25,821 nucleotides of DNA from CAYGZQ01 sp964354375 [NCBI: uncultured Planctomycetota bacterium] (GCA_964354375.1 CAYGZQ010000023.1:10795-36615), one strand, 5' to 3'. Positions 1 to 7,501 are shown, counted from the stretch's first letter. Notes: a model not told the origin generated them from the letters alone. Numbers and translations are program-made.

Positions 1-37
1 TCGATGTGCTCGTTTTAACTTCCGGGACCCGCTGCCA

Positions 38-1042
38 TCATGAGACCCGAGGGATCGACTGCGATGCGCCCGTCCGGCTCAACGGAAGCTCCCCAAACTC
101 CTTCAGGAAGACTTCCTCCAGGGTCATGCGCTCCTGGGTCACTTCGAAGATGTCATATCCGAGAAGCGCAAGCCCGCAGACAAGTTTCGGGATGTCTTCT
201 TCTTTCCTGACGGTGCAGCTGAACACTCCGTTGGCATACTCAAAACCGCCTGCGCTTATGGCGTCGACGATTCGTCCTATCTGCTCGGACACCTGCTCGT
301 CAACACCGCCGGCCTGCGTCCTGATGGGCTCGGGCGGTCTCAGCCTGACAAACACCCTGTTGGTGCGAAGGATCAACTGATCGAGCGACGCGACCTTCCT
401 CAGGCGGCCTTTGTCGATTATCGCCACCCTGTCGGCCACATCTTCGACGTCCGCAAGAACATGACTCGAGAAGAGGACGGTCACGCCCTCTCCCGCCGCC
501 TTCCTCATGACATCCTTCACATGGCGTCTGCCGATCGGATCGAGCCCGCTCTGGGGCTCGTCCAGGAATAGAAGTCTGGGTCTGGCGATCATCGCCTGGG
601 CAAGACCGACCCGCTGCAGCATCCCCTTCGAATACGTTCTCATACGCCGGCGCGACGCGCTGGGGTCGAGATGCACGTCCTCAAGGACCTGCTCGACGCG
701 ACGTCGCCGCTCCGCCAGAGGAACCCCCGCCAGTTCCGCATGATAGTACAGGAACGAATGACCCGTCAGATGATCGTAGAAGCTGTAGTTCTCCGGAAGG
801 TAGCCGATCAGGCGCATCGACGCGGGATGTCCCGGATGTCGTCCCAGGACTCTCAGACGGCCGTAAGTGGGGAAGATGATATTGAGGCAGCAACGGACGA
901 ATGTGGTTTTTCCGCTGCCGTTGGGTCCGAGAAGCCCGAAGACCTCACCCTCCTCGACGGAGAGAGTGAGCCCGTCGAGGGCGCGCACGGGACGTCCGCC
1001 GCCGAACACTTTCACCAGGTTTTCGCAGACAATCTGAGCCAT
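38..1042 (-). CDS. ABC transporter ATP-binding protein (ABC-2 / drug-exporter type)
   Basis: This 334-residue protein is the cytoplasmic ATPase of an ABC exporter, probably of the ABC-2 (CcmA/NatA-like) class. Walker A is GPNGSGKTT at residues 39-47, the signature is the variant YSKGMLQR at about 137-144, Walker B is LLFLDEP at 157-163, and the H-loop lies in FSSHVLADVED. A C-terminal extension of roughly 100 residues follows the nucleotide-binding core, as is common in this class. The frame stays open upstream, but the ATG at 1042 starts the canonical fold (MAQIVCENLVKVFGG) and has a weak AAGG nine bases before it. No permease is visible; it may lie beyond the left edge, which is downstream on this strand. 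The substrate cannot be told from the sequence. Confidence 0.93.
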   Translation of the reverse strand: MAQIVCENLVKVFGGGRPVRALDGLTLSVEEGEVFGLLGPNGSGKTTFVRCCLNIIFPTYGRLRVLGRHPGHPASMRLIGYLPENYSFYDHLTGHSFLYYHAELAGVPLAERRRRVEQVLEDVHLDPSASRRRMRTYSKGMLQRVGLAQAMIARPRLLFLDEPQSGLDPIGRRHVKDVMRKAAGEGVTVLFSSHVLADVEDVADRVAIIDKGRLRKVASLDQLILRTNRVFVRLRPPEPIRTQAGGVDEQVSEQIGRIVDAISAGGFEYANGVFSCTVRKEEDIPKLVCGLALLGYDIFEVTQERMTLEEVFLKEFGELPLSRTGASQSIPRVS

Positions 1043-1065
1043 GGTGCCAAGCCTTATGACACCTG

Positions 1066-1093
1066 AAAAGGCGCGATCGTTCGGACCGCGCCT
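1066..1093 (-). terminator. Probable terminator between lipoprotein and ABC ATPase genes
   Basis: Read on the minus strand, AGGCGCG (1093-1087) pairs with CGCGCCT (1075-1069) across an 11-base loop and runs into TTTT. A second perfect hairpin, GCTCCGGGA / TCCCGGAGC at 1097-1119, lies just upstream in the transcript. The pair sits 50-100 bases after the lipoprotein stop. Termination may be partial, because I see no separate promoter for the ABC gene. Confidence 0.4.
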
Positions 1094-1168
1094 CCGGCTC
1101 CGGGAAAGAATCCCGGAGCACCTATCTCCCATACGTCCCGTAGATTCCGTATACGTCGCTCCGCACGC

Positions 1169-2017
1169 TCAGAAGGCGGTGGAGAAAACGTCCTTGTAGG
1201 CGCCCTCATCGGTCGAGTTCGTCCCCGCATCGTAACCGCCCCCGTAGTGACTGTAGCCGGTGACGAACACGGCCATCTCTTCGGACGGTGCGCTGTGCAG
1301 ACCCAGTAGGTCCTCGGCGGTGACACGGTAGTAGTACCATCCGCTCACAACGGTTTTGTCGAGGTACGGCGGGTAGAGAACCGGGGTCCTGGTCACGAGC
1401 CCGAGATCGATCGCGTAATGCGCCGCGGCTACGCCTTCAAGAGAATAATGCGCAGTCGAAACCTGAGTTCTCCAAAGATTGTACCCGATCAGATCGCCGT
1501 CGGTCTTGTTCAGGTCCCAGTCGACCAGAACGCCTTCGTCCGTCGCGATCGCCGTGGGATTCAACGGCACGGCGGGCGGATTGTCCAGGTTCGGATCGAA
1601 CGAGTTCACGTACGAGACCTGGCTGACTATGCAGTTGGGTCCCTGCTTCAGACGGCAGCGCACAATGGCGACACCGGGACGCTGTGCAAGGAACCTGCTG
1701 CTCCCCACCTCGAACGTACCGATCGCAGGGCTCTCCGTAAACCACTCAACATACTTGGTAACTTCCTCCACGGTCGAGTCGTTGAAAGTGGCGACCGCCT
1801 TGAATCGCTGAAGCCCCCCGACTGCGATGTTGACGCCGCCCGGCTGGATGGAAATTCCCATCACGTAGCGGTCGGGAGTCTGGAACGGGTCCTCCCCCGG
1901 TTTAATATAGAGAGGATCCGCGAACTCGGTGGCGCCCTCGCAGCCGAGTGACAGCACGAACGCCACCGCACAAATCATTACGAGAATTGTCGAAAGACTA
2001 AGTATACGCCGGGACAT
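1169..2017 (-). CDS. Lipoprotein with Ig-like and fibronectin type III-like domains
   Basis: This 282-residue predicted lipoprotein has an N-terminal signal peptide (MSRR, hydrophobic core, lipobox LSLGC with the lipidated Cys at 26). Residues of about 55-135 look like a bacterial Ig-like (BIG2-type) beta-sandwich with the usual run of threshold words (VGGLQRFKAVATFNDST, then a VEWFTESP region). Residues of about 165-265 match a fibronectin type III fold, with a WYYYRVTAEDLLG segment and an SAPSE end. The ATG at 2017 is chosen because a GGAGG lies seven bases upstream and the signal peptide starts there; a longer open frame exists. It is probably exposed on the periplasmic or outer face of the envelope. 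No enzymatic motif is seen, and function is unknown. Confidence 0.85.
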   Translation of the reverse strand: MSRRILSLSTILVMICAVAFVLSLGCEGATEFADPLYIKPGEDPFQTPDRYVMGISIQPGGVNIAVGGLQRFKAVATFNDSTVEEVTKYVEWFTESPAIGTFEVGSSRFLAQRPGVAIVRCRLKQGPNCIVSQVSYVNSFDPNLDNPPAVPLNPTAIATDEGVLVDWDLNKTDGDLIGYNLWRTQVSTAHYSLEGVAAAHYAIDLGLVTRTPVLYPPYLDKTVVSGWYYYRVTAEDLLGLHSAPSEEMAVFVTGYSHYGGGYDAGTNSTDEGAYKDVFSTAF

Positions 2018-2366
2018 ACGAACCTCCGGTGCGACCCTTTGTCTTGTGTTGTAGCAAAATCCCACCCTGCCCCGATTTCCAGGCACGGTGGAGAGCATAA
2101 CTTATCACAGGCCCCATGGGGTGTCAAGCAGACTTAAGGCATGCGAGGCGTCCGTATCGACAAATCAGGGTCGGCAGGGTTACGACTGTACGGGGGCCGG
2201 ACGGGCTGCCAATCCAACGCAATCGACCCGACAGCGATCTGTCTCGTTTAAGGGGTGAATTTTCAACTAATTCCGTCTGTTCTGCAGGCCCGCCTGCAAT
2301 AAGGGTTTGGGAGACAAGGGGGCAAAGAGACGGAAGCGGAGTGAATGGGGATGAATCGTTCTGCGG
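2018..2366. other. Intergenic region, no gene recognised
   Basis: I see no convincing coding frame in this divergent intergenic stretch. It contains a perfect 16-base palindromic hairpin at 2283-2298 (TGCAGGC, CC, GCCTGCA), which could be an operator or a stable RNA stem. The minus-strand side must hold the promoter of the lipoprotein gene, but I could not pick one with confidence. Confidence 0.4.
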
Positions 2367-2395
2367 TTGCGATATCGTCCGATATGTGGTATATA
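2367..2395 (+). promoter_or_regulatory. Putative sigma70 promoter for the 41-aa microprotein
   Basis: TTGCGA (2367-2372), a 17-base spacer and TATATA (2390-2395), with TGG directly before the -10 giving an extended -10. Transcription would start near 2402, about 110 bases before the small reading frame at 2511. Confidence 0.4.
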
Positions 2396-2510
2396 ACACT
2401 ATAGTACAACATTACTCGCTATGGACTAGGGCGGACTCCCTTCTCCCGCCCGCGCCGTTCAGTCCGAGGGACCCAAGGTCCCGAGCGATTACCGACTGGA
2501 GGTGCGTTAA

Positions 2511-2636
2511 ATGTTGCACGAGTTCACACCCCAGGAAGTTTTCCTGGTTGTCTTCTCAGTGATAGTCGTTGTAGCGTACGCAGTCAATCGCCTGCACTGC
2601 GTTGACCTGAAGCGCAACAAGAACGAACTGCACTGA
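2511..2636 (+). CDS. 41-residue single-pass membrane microprotein
   Basis: This short frame starts at ATG 2511, with the Shine-Dalgarno-like CTGGAGGTG ending seven bases before it, and stops at TGA 2634-2636. The product has an acidic N-terminus (MLHEFTPQEV), one hydrophobic helix at about residues 10-26 (FLVVFSVIVVVAYAV) and a basic, cytosol-like tail (LKRNKNELH), so it would sit in the inner membrane. Upstream there is a plausible extended -10 promoter and downstream a very strong terminator, so it looks like a complete monocistronic unit. It resembles the many uncharacterised small bacterial membrane proteins, and I recognise no family. Two cues, ribosome binding site and terminator, argue it is real. 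It could also be the leader peptide of an RNA. Confidence 0.6.
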   Translation: MLHEFTPQEVFLVVFSVIVVVAYAVNRLHCVDLKRNKNELH

Positions 2637-2689
2637 GCTAACTGAACACGTCGCAGGACGCGTCGAGGTACGATCGAAAGTGAAAGCTG

Positions 2690-2724
2690 AAGGGTTCCGT
2701 GTGAGACGGGGCCCTTTTCCTTTT
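2690..2724 (+). terminator. Strong rho-independent terminator
   Basis: AAGGGTTCCGT (2690-2700) pairs with ACGGGGCCCTT (2706-2716) over 11 positions including two G-U pairs, with loop GTGAG, and is followed by TTCCTTTT. It lies 54 bases after the microprotein stop codon. Confidence 0.85.
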
Positions 2725-3192
2725 GCCCGAAAATAGCACTGAAAATCGAGATATATCGTCGTATTCGCATGGTATTCCCGCTCTCAGGCGTTGCACCTCC
2801 CCGACCTTTCCGGGAGAGTTACCGTTCGATTCCATGGTCATTGCCAAAGCCGGCAACGACCAAGGGCGAAAGCCGATCGGGCCTCGATCATCCCGATCCG
2901 GCGACCGGAGCGCTTGGGCTGTGCAGAAATTTCCCGATCTCCGCTCATGCCTTTGTGCAAGGGCCTTACAGGGAATCGGCGCTTCGCTTGGCAGGGATTC
3001 CTTCCAGGCAACTCAAACCCGTCATCACGTAACCCGCGTCAGACGCGGCCTTGAACCATGTTCCCCTGCAAGTCTCTCTCTGTCGGCCCCCCGGCGACCC
3101 CTTCCCGCGCCTGTAATATAACAACAAGCTTGCATATAGCACGAAATCGCCATGATACCCCTGCAAACCCGCATGAAATCGGGGTTTTCAGC
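2725..3192. other. Non-coding gap before the HU gene
   Basis: No frame with a ribosome binding site or a recognisable product lies here, and I found no tRNA, RNase P, tmRNA or SRP RNA signature. One perfect hairpin, CCGCGTC A GACGCGG, occurs at 3034-3048 without a T-run. The region is unexplained. Confidence 0.4.
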
Positions 3193-3220
3193 TTGACACT
3201 GCGGAATCGTGATGTATACT
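3193..3220 (+). promoter_or_regulatory. Consensus sigma70 promoter of the HU gene
   Basis: TTGACA (3193-3198), a 16-base spacer and TATACT (3215-3220). This is the best promoter match in the window. The start would fall near 3227, giving a leader of about 130 bases before the HU ATG, consistent with the high expression expected of HU. Confidence 0.75.
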
Positions 3221-3236
3221 TGATGCGTCAATTGAG

Positions 3237-3312
3237 ACTGAATCCCCGGCAACCGGACCGGGAAATACGAGGCCCTAAGGGCCGGTCCAGCCCGGTGGTC
3301 AGGGGATTCAGT
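3237..3312 (+). promoter_or_regulatory. Structured 5' leader RNA element upstream of HU
   Basis: ACTGAATCCCC (3237-3247) pairs perfectly with GGGGATTCAGT (3302-3312), closing a 76-base domain that begins about ten bases after the predicted transcription start. Inside are GGCCC TAA GGGCC (3271-3283) and two pairings that compete for the same bases: GGACC 3255-3259 with GGTCC 3284-3288, and ACCGGG 3257-3262 with CCCGGT 3291-3296. I could not match it to a riboswitch or ribosomal-protein leader class that I know. It may be autoregulatory, a stability element or a separate small RNA. Confidence 0.55.
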
Positions 3313-3359
3313 ATCAAGGCTCCTATTGCGTTCTATATCACACAAGAAGGAGGCGTCGC

Positions 3360-3632
3360 ATGAACAAGCAGGAGCTCATAGAGGCCATCGCAGCCGAGAC
3401 TGGCCTCTCGAAAGCCGATTCGAAGCGAGCCCTTGAAGCCTTCACGGACATCGTGTCAAGGCAGCTCAAGAAGGGCTCAGCCATTCGACTCATCGGCTTC
3501 GGAACGTTCTCTGTACGGAAGCGCAAGCAGCGCAAGGGCATCAACCCTCAGACCGGCGAGAAGATCACGATCAAAGCCCGCCGAGTCCCGCACTTCGCTC
3601 CCGGCAGCGAGCTCAAGACCGCCCTCGGATGA
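3360..3632 (+). CDS. hup: HU-family DNA-binding protein
   Basis: This 90-residue protein is a standard-length HU/IHF-family histone-like protein that binds and bends DNA as a dimer. It begins MNKQELIEAIAAETGLSK, has the GFGTF turn at about residues 46-50, and carries the DNA-embracing arm RKRKQRKGINPQTGEKI, with the conserved NP(Q/K)TG around the intercalating proline. It ends in the usual SELKTALG helix. The ATG at 3360 is preceded by AAGGAGG at seven bases. It is monocistronic, with a consensus promoter at 3193 and a terminator at 3693. HU is more likely than IHF because the sequence matches the HU beta-type core throughout. Confidence 0.96.
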   Translation: MNKQELIEAIAAETGLSKADSKRALEAFTDIVSRQLKKGSAIRLIGFGTFSVRKRKQRKGINPQTGEKITIKARRVPHFAPGSELKTALG

Positions 3633-3692
3633 GAAGAGGGTAACCCTTTCACGATCCGCGAATTCAATCGATCTACTTCGGTAGCAAGAGTT

Positions 3693-3719
3693 GGACGCCC
3701 CAGGGCGTCCTTCTCTTTT
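3693..3719 (+). terminator. Rho-independent terminator of HU
   Basis: The palindrome GGACGCCC CA... at 3693-3710 (GGACGCC / GGCGTCC, four-base loop) is followed by TTCTCTTTT. A small CTAC TTCG GTAG hairpin lies just before it at 3673-3684. Confidence 0.85.
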
Positions 3720-3810
3720 ACTTGGGGACATCAGATGCCGCTTGGAAAAGCGGCGGATCCGGTCTGGATTGCCGGGGGCGATTGGGCTATCCTGAGGGGG
3801 TCCTCGGCAA

Positions 3811-5754
3811 ATGAACCAGTCGCCCGAAACGAAGCCCTGTCAGCCCTCCTTCTTCCGGATCTCTCCCGGGGTCCTTCTCACCGTCATCATTCTCGGCGCG
3901 ATCGCGCTGCGCCTATGGGGGCTCGATTTCGGACTGCCCCAGGCTTTTCATCCCGACGAGCCGGTGGTGGTCACACGCGCCGAGTACGCCGCCGCCACGA
4001 ACGACTGGAATCCCCGGGCCTTCCAGTGGCCGAGCCTCCAAATCTACATCCTGGGCATTGAGTACAAAATCTGGTATTGGACGGGGGGTCTTCTCGGCTC
4101 ATGGGACTCCGAAGGCCCGCCCGGGGTCCCGCAATCCGACAGGTTCGCAGCTTACACACTACGCGCTCCCTCCGGGTTCTACTATCTAGGGCGCCTGACC
4201 ACGGTCATCTTTGGAGCGGGGCTTGTCTGGCTGACATTCCTTCTCGCGAAGCGATTCCTGCGGACCCCGTCCGCTCTTGCCGCGGCGGCGCTGGTCGCGA
4301 TCCATCCCATTCTGACCCGGCAGGGACGTTATGTTACGCCGGACATCCCCGCGGAGTTTTTCTCCATCGCTGCGCTCCTCTTCATCGACCGGGTGTACCA
4401 AGCTCTTTCGGAACCCGACCGCGAAACTCAAACCGAAACGGCTCGACGATTTCCCAACCCCGTTTTGCTTGCCATCTATGCAGCCATTATGGTGGGGCTT
4501 GCCACCGGGACCAAATACCCGGCGGCTGTCCTTGCGATCCCTCTCCTCGCCGTTGTCCTCTTCGCGCCATCGCCTTTCCGGGCAAGCACTCGCCTCTTCC
4601 TCGGTCTCAGAGTCTGCGCGACGATCATCATTGTCTTCCTCCTCACCACACCATACGCGCTTCTGGACCGGTGGCAGTTCCTTCACGACATCCAGGTCAT
4701 CGGGTGGCATGTCCGCACGGGGCACATCGGCATGGAAGCCCCCGGCGGAATCTGGCTCGCCTCTCTCCGCCAGTTCGTAACCGACTCGGGCTGGGTCTGG
4801 ACAATCGCGGGTTTCGTCGGCCTGCTTTGTTTCTTCCGGAAAATCGGGCGGACCTGGCCGCTTGCCTTGTCGCTTGTCTTCGTCCTCCTCGGACTTGCGC
4901 CTCTTAATGTCTTCTCCGACCGTTACCTTGTGCCGCTCATACCGTTCTGGGCCGTCGGCATCGCGGCTCTGCTTGACCTGATGGTTTCCGATCCCGGCAG
5001 GCTGCGAATTCCCTATTCGATAGGCTTGAATGTGACCGGTTTCCTCGGCTGGATTGAAGGGCTTGGGCACCTGCTCCCTATCGCGGGATCAATAATCGCA
5101 GGACTGGCTCTTTCCGGACTGTCGTACGCGTCCGGGATCATCGGGATGTCTCGGAGAAGTTCTGCGGCGTTGTCCCTTGCTCTGGCACTGAGCGTGCTTG
5201 CGATCGGATCGAGGGGCCTTTACGTTCTGAGCGTGGATGCGTATCGCCTTACTCTTCCCGACACTCGCGAGCTCGCCCTGGAATGGGTCGAAAAGAACAT
5301 CCCCGCGCACAGCACAATCGTCGAGGAACAGGGCGGTCCGGACCTGCACCAGGTGGACCCCTACGATCCCAAAGCCGACGAGTTCACACCCCTGCTTCCG
5401 GAGCCCTGGTACTACGTGAAGGAAATCACGCCGCTTTTCTTCCGGGGAGGCGAGATTCACGACCCATTGGATACTCTGATGGCGACTCTCCCGGACTGGG
5501 TGATCACGTCCAGCAGAGTTCGAAACAGGTACATGCGTCCGGGCGCAGAAAAGCAATACCCCGACCTGGTCGCGGTTTTCAGGGAGTACTACAGGCTCAT
5601 CGACAACTACCTCATCGAGGAGGAGCGCTTCAGTCCGGGCAACGGGGTGGTGGGCGAGGAAATCGTCATTTACCGGGTGCCGGAAGGGCTGTGGGAGAGG
5701 GTGCGGATCGATGAGGGAACGGTCGGAGAGATTCTGGGAACCGAGCCCGAGTAG
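3811..5754 (+). CDS. Integral membrane glycosyltransferase, GT-C fold (PMT/ArnT, GT39-like)
   Basis: This 647-residue protein has about ten or more hydrophobic helices and a soluble C-terminal domain. After the first helix comes the hallmark loop RLWGLDFGLPQAFHPDEP, with the catalytic-type Asp-Glu pair at residues 49-50. A conserved RQGRYVTPDIPAEFF segment follows the third helix. Family members use polyprenyl-phosphate sugars on the periplasmic side to modify proteins, lipid A or glycans; the sugar and acceptor here are unknown. The ATG at 3811 has GAGGGGG about ten bases upstream. The gene converges on the next one with only four bases between the stops. The last 170 residues (from about DTRELALEWVEKN) form the extracytoplasmic domain seen in similar enzymes of uncultured bacteria. 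Confidence 0.88.
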   Translation: MNQSPETKPCQPSFFRISPGVLLTVIILGAIALRLWGLDFGLPQAFHPDEPVVVTRAEYAAATNDWNPRAFQWPSLQIYILGIEYKIWYWTGGLLGSWDSEGPPGVPQSDRFAAYTLRAPSGFYYLGRLTTVIFGAGLVWLTFLLAKRFLRTPSALAAAALVAIHPILTRQGRYVTPDIPAEFFSIAALLFIDRVYQALSEPDRETQTETARRFPNPVLLAIYAAIMVGLATGTKYPAAVLAIPLLAVVLFAPSPFRASTRLFLGLRVCATIIIVFLLTTPYALLDRWQFLHDIQVIGWHVRTGHIGMEAPGGIWLASLRQFVTDSGWVWTIAGFVGLLCFFRKIGRTWPLALSLVFVLLGLAPLNVFSDRYLVPLIPFWAVGIAALLDLMVSDPGRLRIPYSIGLNVTGFLGWIEGLGHLLPIAGSIIAGLALSGLSYASGIIGMSRRSSAALSLALALSVLAIGSRGLYVLSVDAYRLTLPDTRELALEWVEKNIPAHSTIVEEQGGPDLHQVDPYDPKADEFTPLLPEPWYYVKEITPLFFRGGEIHDPLDTLMATLPDWVITSSRVRNRYMRPGAEKQYPDLVAVFREYYRLIDNYLIEEERFSPGNGVVGEEIVIYRVPEGLWERVRIDEGTVGEILGTEPE

Positions 5755-5758
5755 CCGG

Positions 5759-6703
5759 TCATTTCCTCCGCTGCATCACAAACAAGACAAGGGCGATCAG
5801 GAAAAGCGCCACCGCGCAGGGGAGAATGATGCGATCGGCGGTGCCGTTCAAGACGATCTTTGGTATCGGGAAGGCGACTCTGCACACGATCACCGACTGG
5901 GGCTCCCCTGCGATTCTTTCCCGGAACCTGGCCAGAATCCCTTCCCACCTGGAATCCCCCGGGGGATAGCCATGAAGCTGATAGATCAGGACATTGGAGA
6001 GCTCCCTGGGCGGGAAGCGATAGTCCTCGATCCTGGGCTCGACCTGTGACGCGTCCTGCACCCATTCCACGTCGATGCCGGAGGAGTAACCGGCCTGCAT
6101 TTCAGCTGCGCTGAGCGGATTTCCGTAGGGGTCCAGCGCGATGCAATCGAACGTCGGGTCTTCGAGCACCCATTTCTCGCCGTCCCACACTTCCACCGCG
6201 CTGTGAGCCGAGAAGGGATCGCCGGGGATTGCAAAGAGCGCCACCCGTCTGCAGTCTATTCCGTACGAACTCAGGGCGGCCGAGTAGAGGACCGCCAGGG
6301 GCTCGCAATGCCCGGACGCCCCTCCCTCGAGTTTCCTCAGTATCTCGCGCGGGTCCCTGGAGGTTATTTCCACGCGCGAGATGTCCCGGGCTTGCCTGCG
6401 GGTCCAGTCTCTCAAAATGCGGGCGATGTCCATTCTCGATTGTGTCTCGATCCCACCCAGATCGTTTTCCATCGCCCGCCTGACCTCCGCCAGTGCCCCC
6501 CGATCGAACTCGACCCATCGCCTGCCGTCGTTCTCCCTGAGGAACTCAGGCGCGACCGAGTACAATTCCGCAGGCGCGATTCCTCCCGGCAGGAATCTTC
6601 TCACCTCGATCAAGAGCGCGAGCTCAAGCGCGAGAAGGAGGATGGCGAGGGCCAGACTCGCGATGCCGAGTGCTCTCAGGCGTCTTTTGGCGGTGGTGGT
6701 CAT
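5759..6703 (-). CDS. Membrane-anchored transglutaminase-like protein
   Basis: This 314-residue protein has a hydrophobic N-terminal helix (residues 12-32), a soluble domain and a C-terminal helix (about 290-308) ending in a basic MQRRK tail. The soluble part carries the transglutaminase-like triad: Cys133 in GHCEPLAVLYSAALSSYGI, His167 in AHSAVEVWDGEKW and Asp182 in LEDPTFD. Bacterial members include proteases, amidases and cross-linking enzymes acting on envelope proteins or peptidoglycan; the substrate here is unknown. The two helices place the triad in the periplasm. There is no clear Shine-Dalgarno before ATG 6703, but a TGGTAGAAT extended -10 ends nine bases upstream, so the mRNA may be nearly leaderless. 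It is convergent with the glycosyltransferase gene. Confidence 0.82.
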   Translation of the reverse strand: MTTTAKRRLRALGIASLALAILLLALELALLIEVRRFLPGGIAPAELYSVAPEFLRENDGRRWVEFDRGALAEVRRAMENDLGGIETQSRMDIARILRDWTRRQARDISRVEITSRDPREILRKLEGGASGHCEPLAVLYSAALSSYGIDCRRVALFAIPGDPFSAHSAVEVWDGEKWVLEDPTFDCIALDPYGNPLSAAEMQAGYSSGIDVEWVQDASQVEPRIEDYRFPPRELSNVLIYQLHGYPPGDSRWEGILARFRERIAGEPQSVIVCRVAFPIPKIVLNGTADRIILPCAVALFLIALVLFVMQRRK

Positions 6704-6712
6704 CGGGTTTGA

Positions 6713-6741
6713 ATTCTACCACACGTGTCTGGGGGGGGTAA
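6713..6741 (-). promoter_or_regulatory. Putative extended -10 promoter of the transglutaminase-like gene
   Basis: On the minus strand TAGAAT (6718-6713) is preceded directly by TGG, giving an extended -10. A weak TTACCC (6741-6736) sits 17 bases upstream. The predicted start falls within about three bases of the ATG at 6703. Confidence 0.35.
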
Positions 6742-6744
6742 CGT

Positions 6745-6933
6745 GCGGGGACTGGCACCGATTTCGCCCCAGCACATTACGTCACTCTGCGGCACCGGCG
6801 GGCAGGGCGAAATCGGGGCCTGTCACCGCACATTTCAGATATTGAATACGGGGGACAGGCACCCAGCTTTGCCCCTGAGCCGTATTAAGAGAGTGACTAT
6901 GGTCGCGGGCAAAGCTGTGTGCCAGTCCCCGTG
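6745..6933. repeat. REP-like array of four imperfect inverted repeats
   Basis: Four related units occur: A 6745-6769, A' 6805-6829 (the reverse complement of A with three mismatches in 25), B 6849-6875 and B' 6906-6933 (near reverse complement of B). A and B share the head GGGGAC(T/A)GGCACC. B is also bracketed by AATACGG (6845-6851) and CCGTATT (6880-6886). This is the layout of REP/BIME-type extragenic palindromes. No transposase gene is next to it. Confidence 0.7.
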
Positions 6934-6960
6934 TTGCTAAAGAACCGCGGGCGGGGGGCT

Positions 6961-6988
6961 TTGCAAAATGCGTCACATTTGGTATCAT
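6961..6988 (+). promoter_or_regulatory. Promoter of the cupin gene
   Basis: TTGCAA (6961-6966), a 16-base spacer ending in TGG, and TATCAT (6983-6988). The hexamer, spacing and extended -10 match the promoter at 17349. The predicted leader is about 50 bases. Confidence 0.5.
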
Positions 6989-7047
6989 GAAAAGGTGGTG
7001 TATTCCGAGCCATGGGAAGAAGGGCCCATGCACGCGAGGACGGATAT

Positions 7048-7353
7048 ATGAAGGTTACACGCTGGAAGAAGAACCTGGGAGAGCCGAACCTGGAGGTCAT
7101 CAGAGGCCTGGTGGCCGACGAGGGTCTCAGGTGCTACACATGGAGCGATGCGCCGGGCAAGTTCTACCCCGAGCACACCCACAACGAGGATGAGATGAGG
7201 TGGATCGTACAGGGCAGCCTCACCGTGGGAGTCAGCGGGAAAGAGATCAGGCTCAAAGCCGGGGACCGCATCGAGCTCCCCGCAGGCACTTCCCATTGGG
7301 CGAGAGTGAGCGAGGACGGCCCGATCATCTACCTCTGCGCGACGAGGAACTGA
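7048..7353 (+). CDS. Cupin-domain protein
   Basis: This 101-residue protein is a single-domain cupin. Motif 1 is EHTHNEDEMRWIVQG, giving metal ligands His43, His45 and Glu49; motif 2 is GDRIELPAGTSHWARV, giving His83. All four expected ligands are therefore present, so it should bind a divalent metal. Its role (small-molecule sensing, isomerisation or dioxygenation) cannot be told. The ATG at 7048 is preferred over one at 7012 because GAGGA lies seven bases before it and the cupin fold starts there. It is a single-gene unit with its own promoter (6961) and terminator (7416). Confidence 0.9.
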   Translation: MKVTRWKKNLGEPNLEVIRGLVADEGLRCYTWSDAPGKFYPEHTHNEDEMRWIVQGSLTVGVSGKEIRLKAGDRIELPAGTSHWARVSEDGPIIYLCATRN

Positions 7354-7415
7354 CGAACCGGGATTCGCGCCGTCGCTCTCGCGCTCGTACTATAGCTATC
7401 TCCCGACGCATCCTG

Positions 7416-7443
7416 CCCGCCGGTCGGCGGGTTTTATTTTTTT
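7416..7443 (+). terminator. Rho-independent terminator of the cupin gene
   Basis: CCCGCC GGTC GGCGGG (7416-7431) followed by TTTTATTTTTTT. It is a textbook stem and U-tract and is oriented for the plus strand only. Confidence 0.9.
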
Positions 7444-7470
7444 GACCCCTCTCGCCCTGCTCTCCTCACC

Positions 7471-7501
7471 GTCCCCCCCTTGGGGGGGACTATAGGGGGG
7501 G
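7471..7501. repeat. C7/G7 palindrome and G-tract pair at the end of the hydrogenase operon
   Basis: A nine-base-pair palindrome (GT plus seven C, TT, seven G plus AC) at 7471-7490 abuts the protease stop codon. A second run of seven G follows at 7495-7501. In the minus-strand transcript this is a very stable hairpin directly after the last operon gene but without a U-tract. It may act as a 3' end-protecting structure or form a G-quadruplex in the plus strand. Confidence 0.5.

Noticed and set aside
2822-2840. GTTCGATTCC resembling a tRNA T-loop
   Set aside because: Flanking bases cannot form a T-stem and no other tRNA arms are present.
3246-3256. CCGGCAACCGG resembling part of a SAM riboswitch
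   Set aside because: The GGGACTGGCCC-type core and other conserved segments of SAM-I or SAM-IV are absent, so this is only a short chance similarity.
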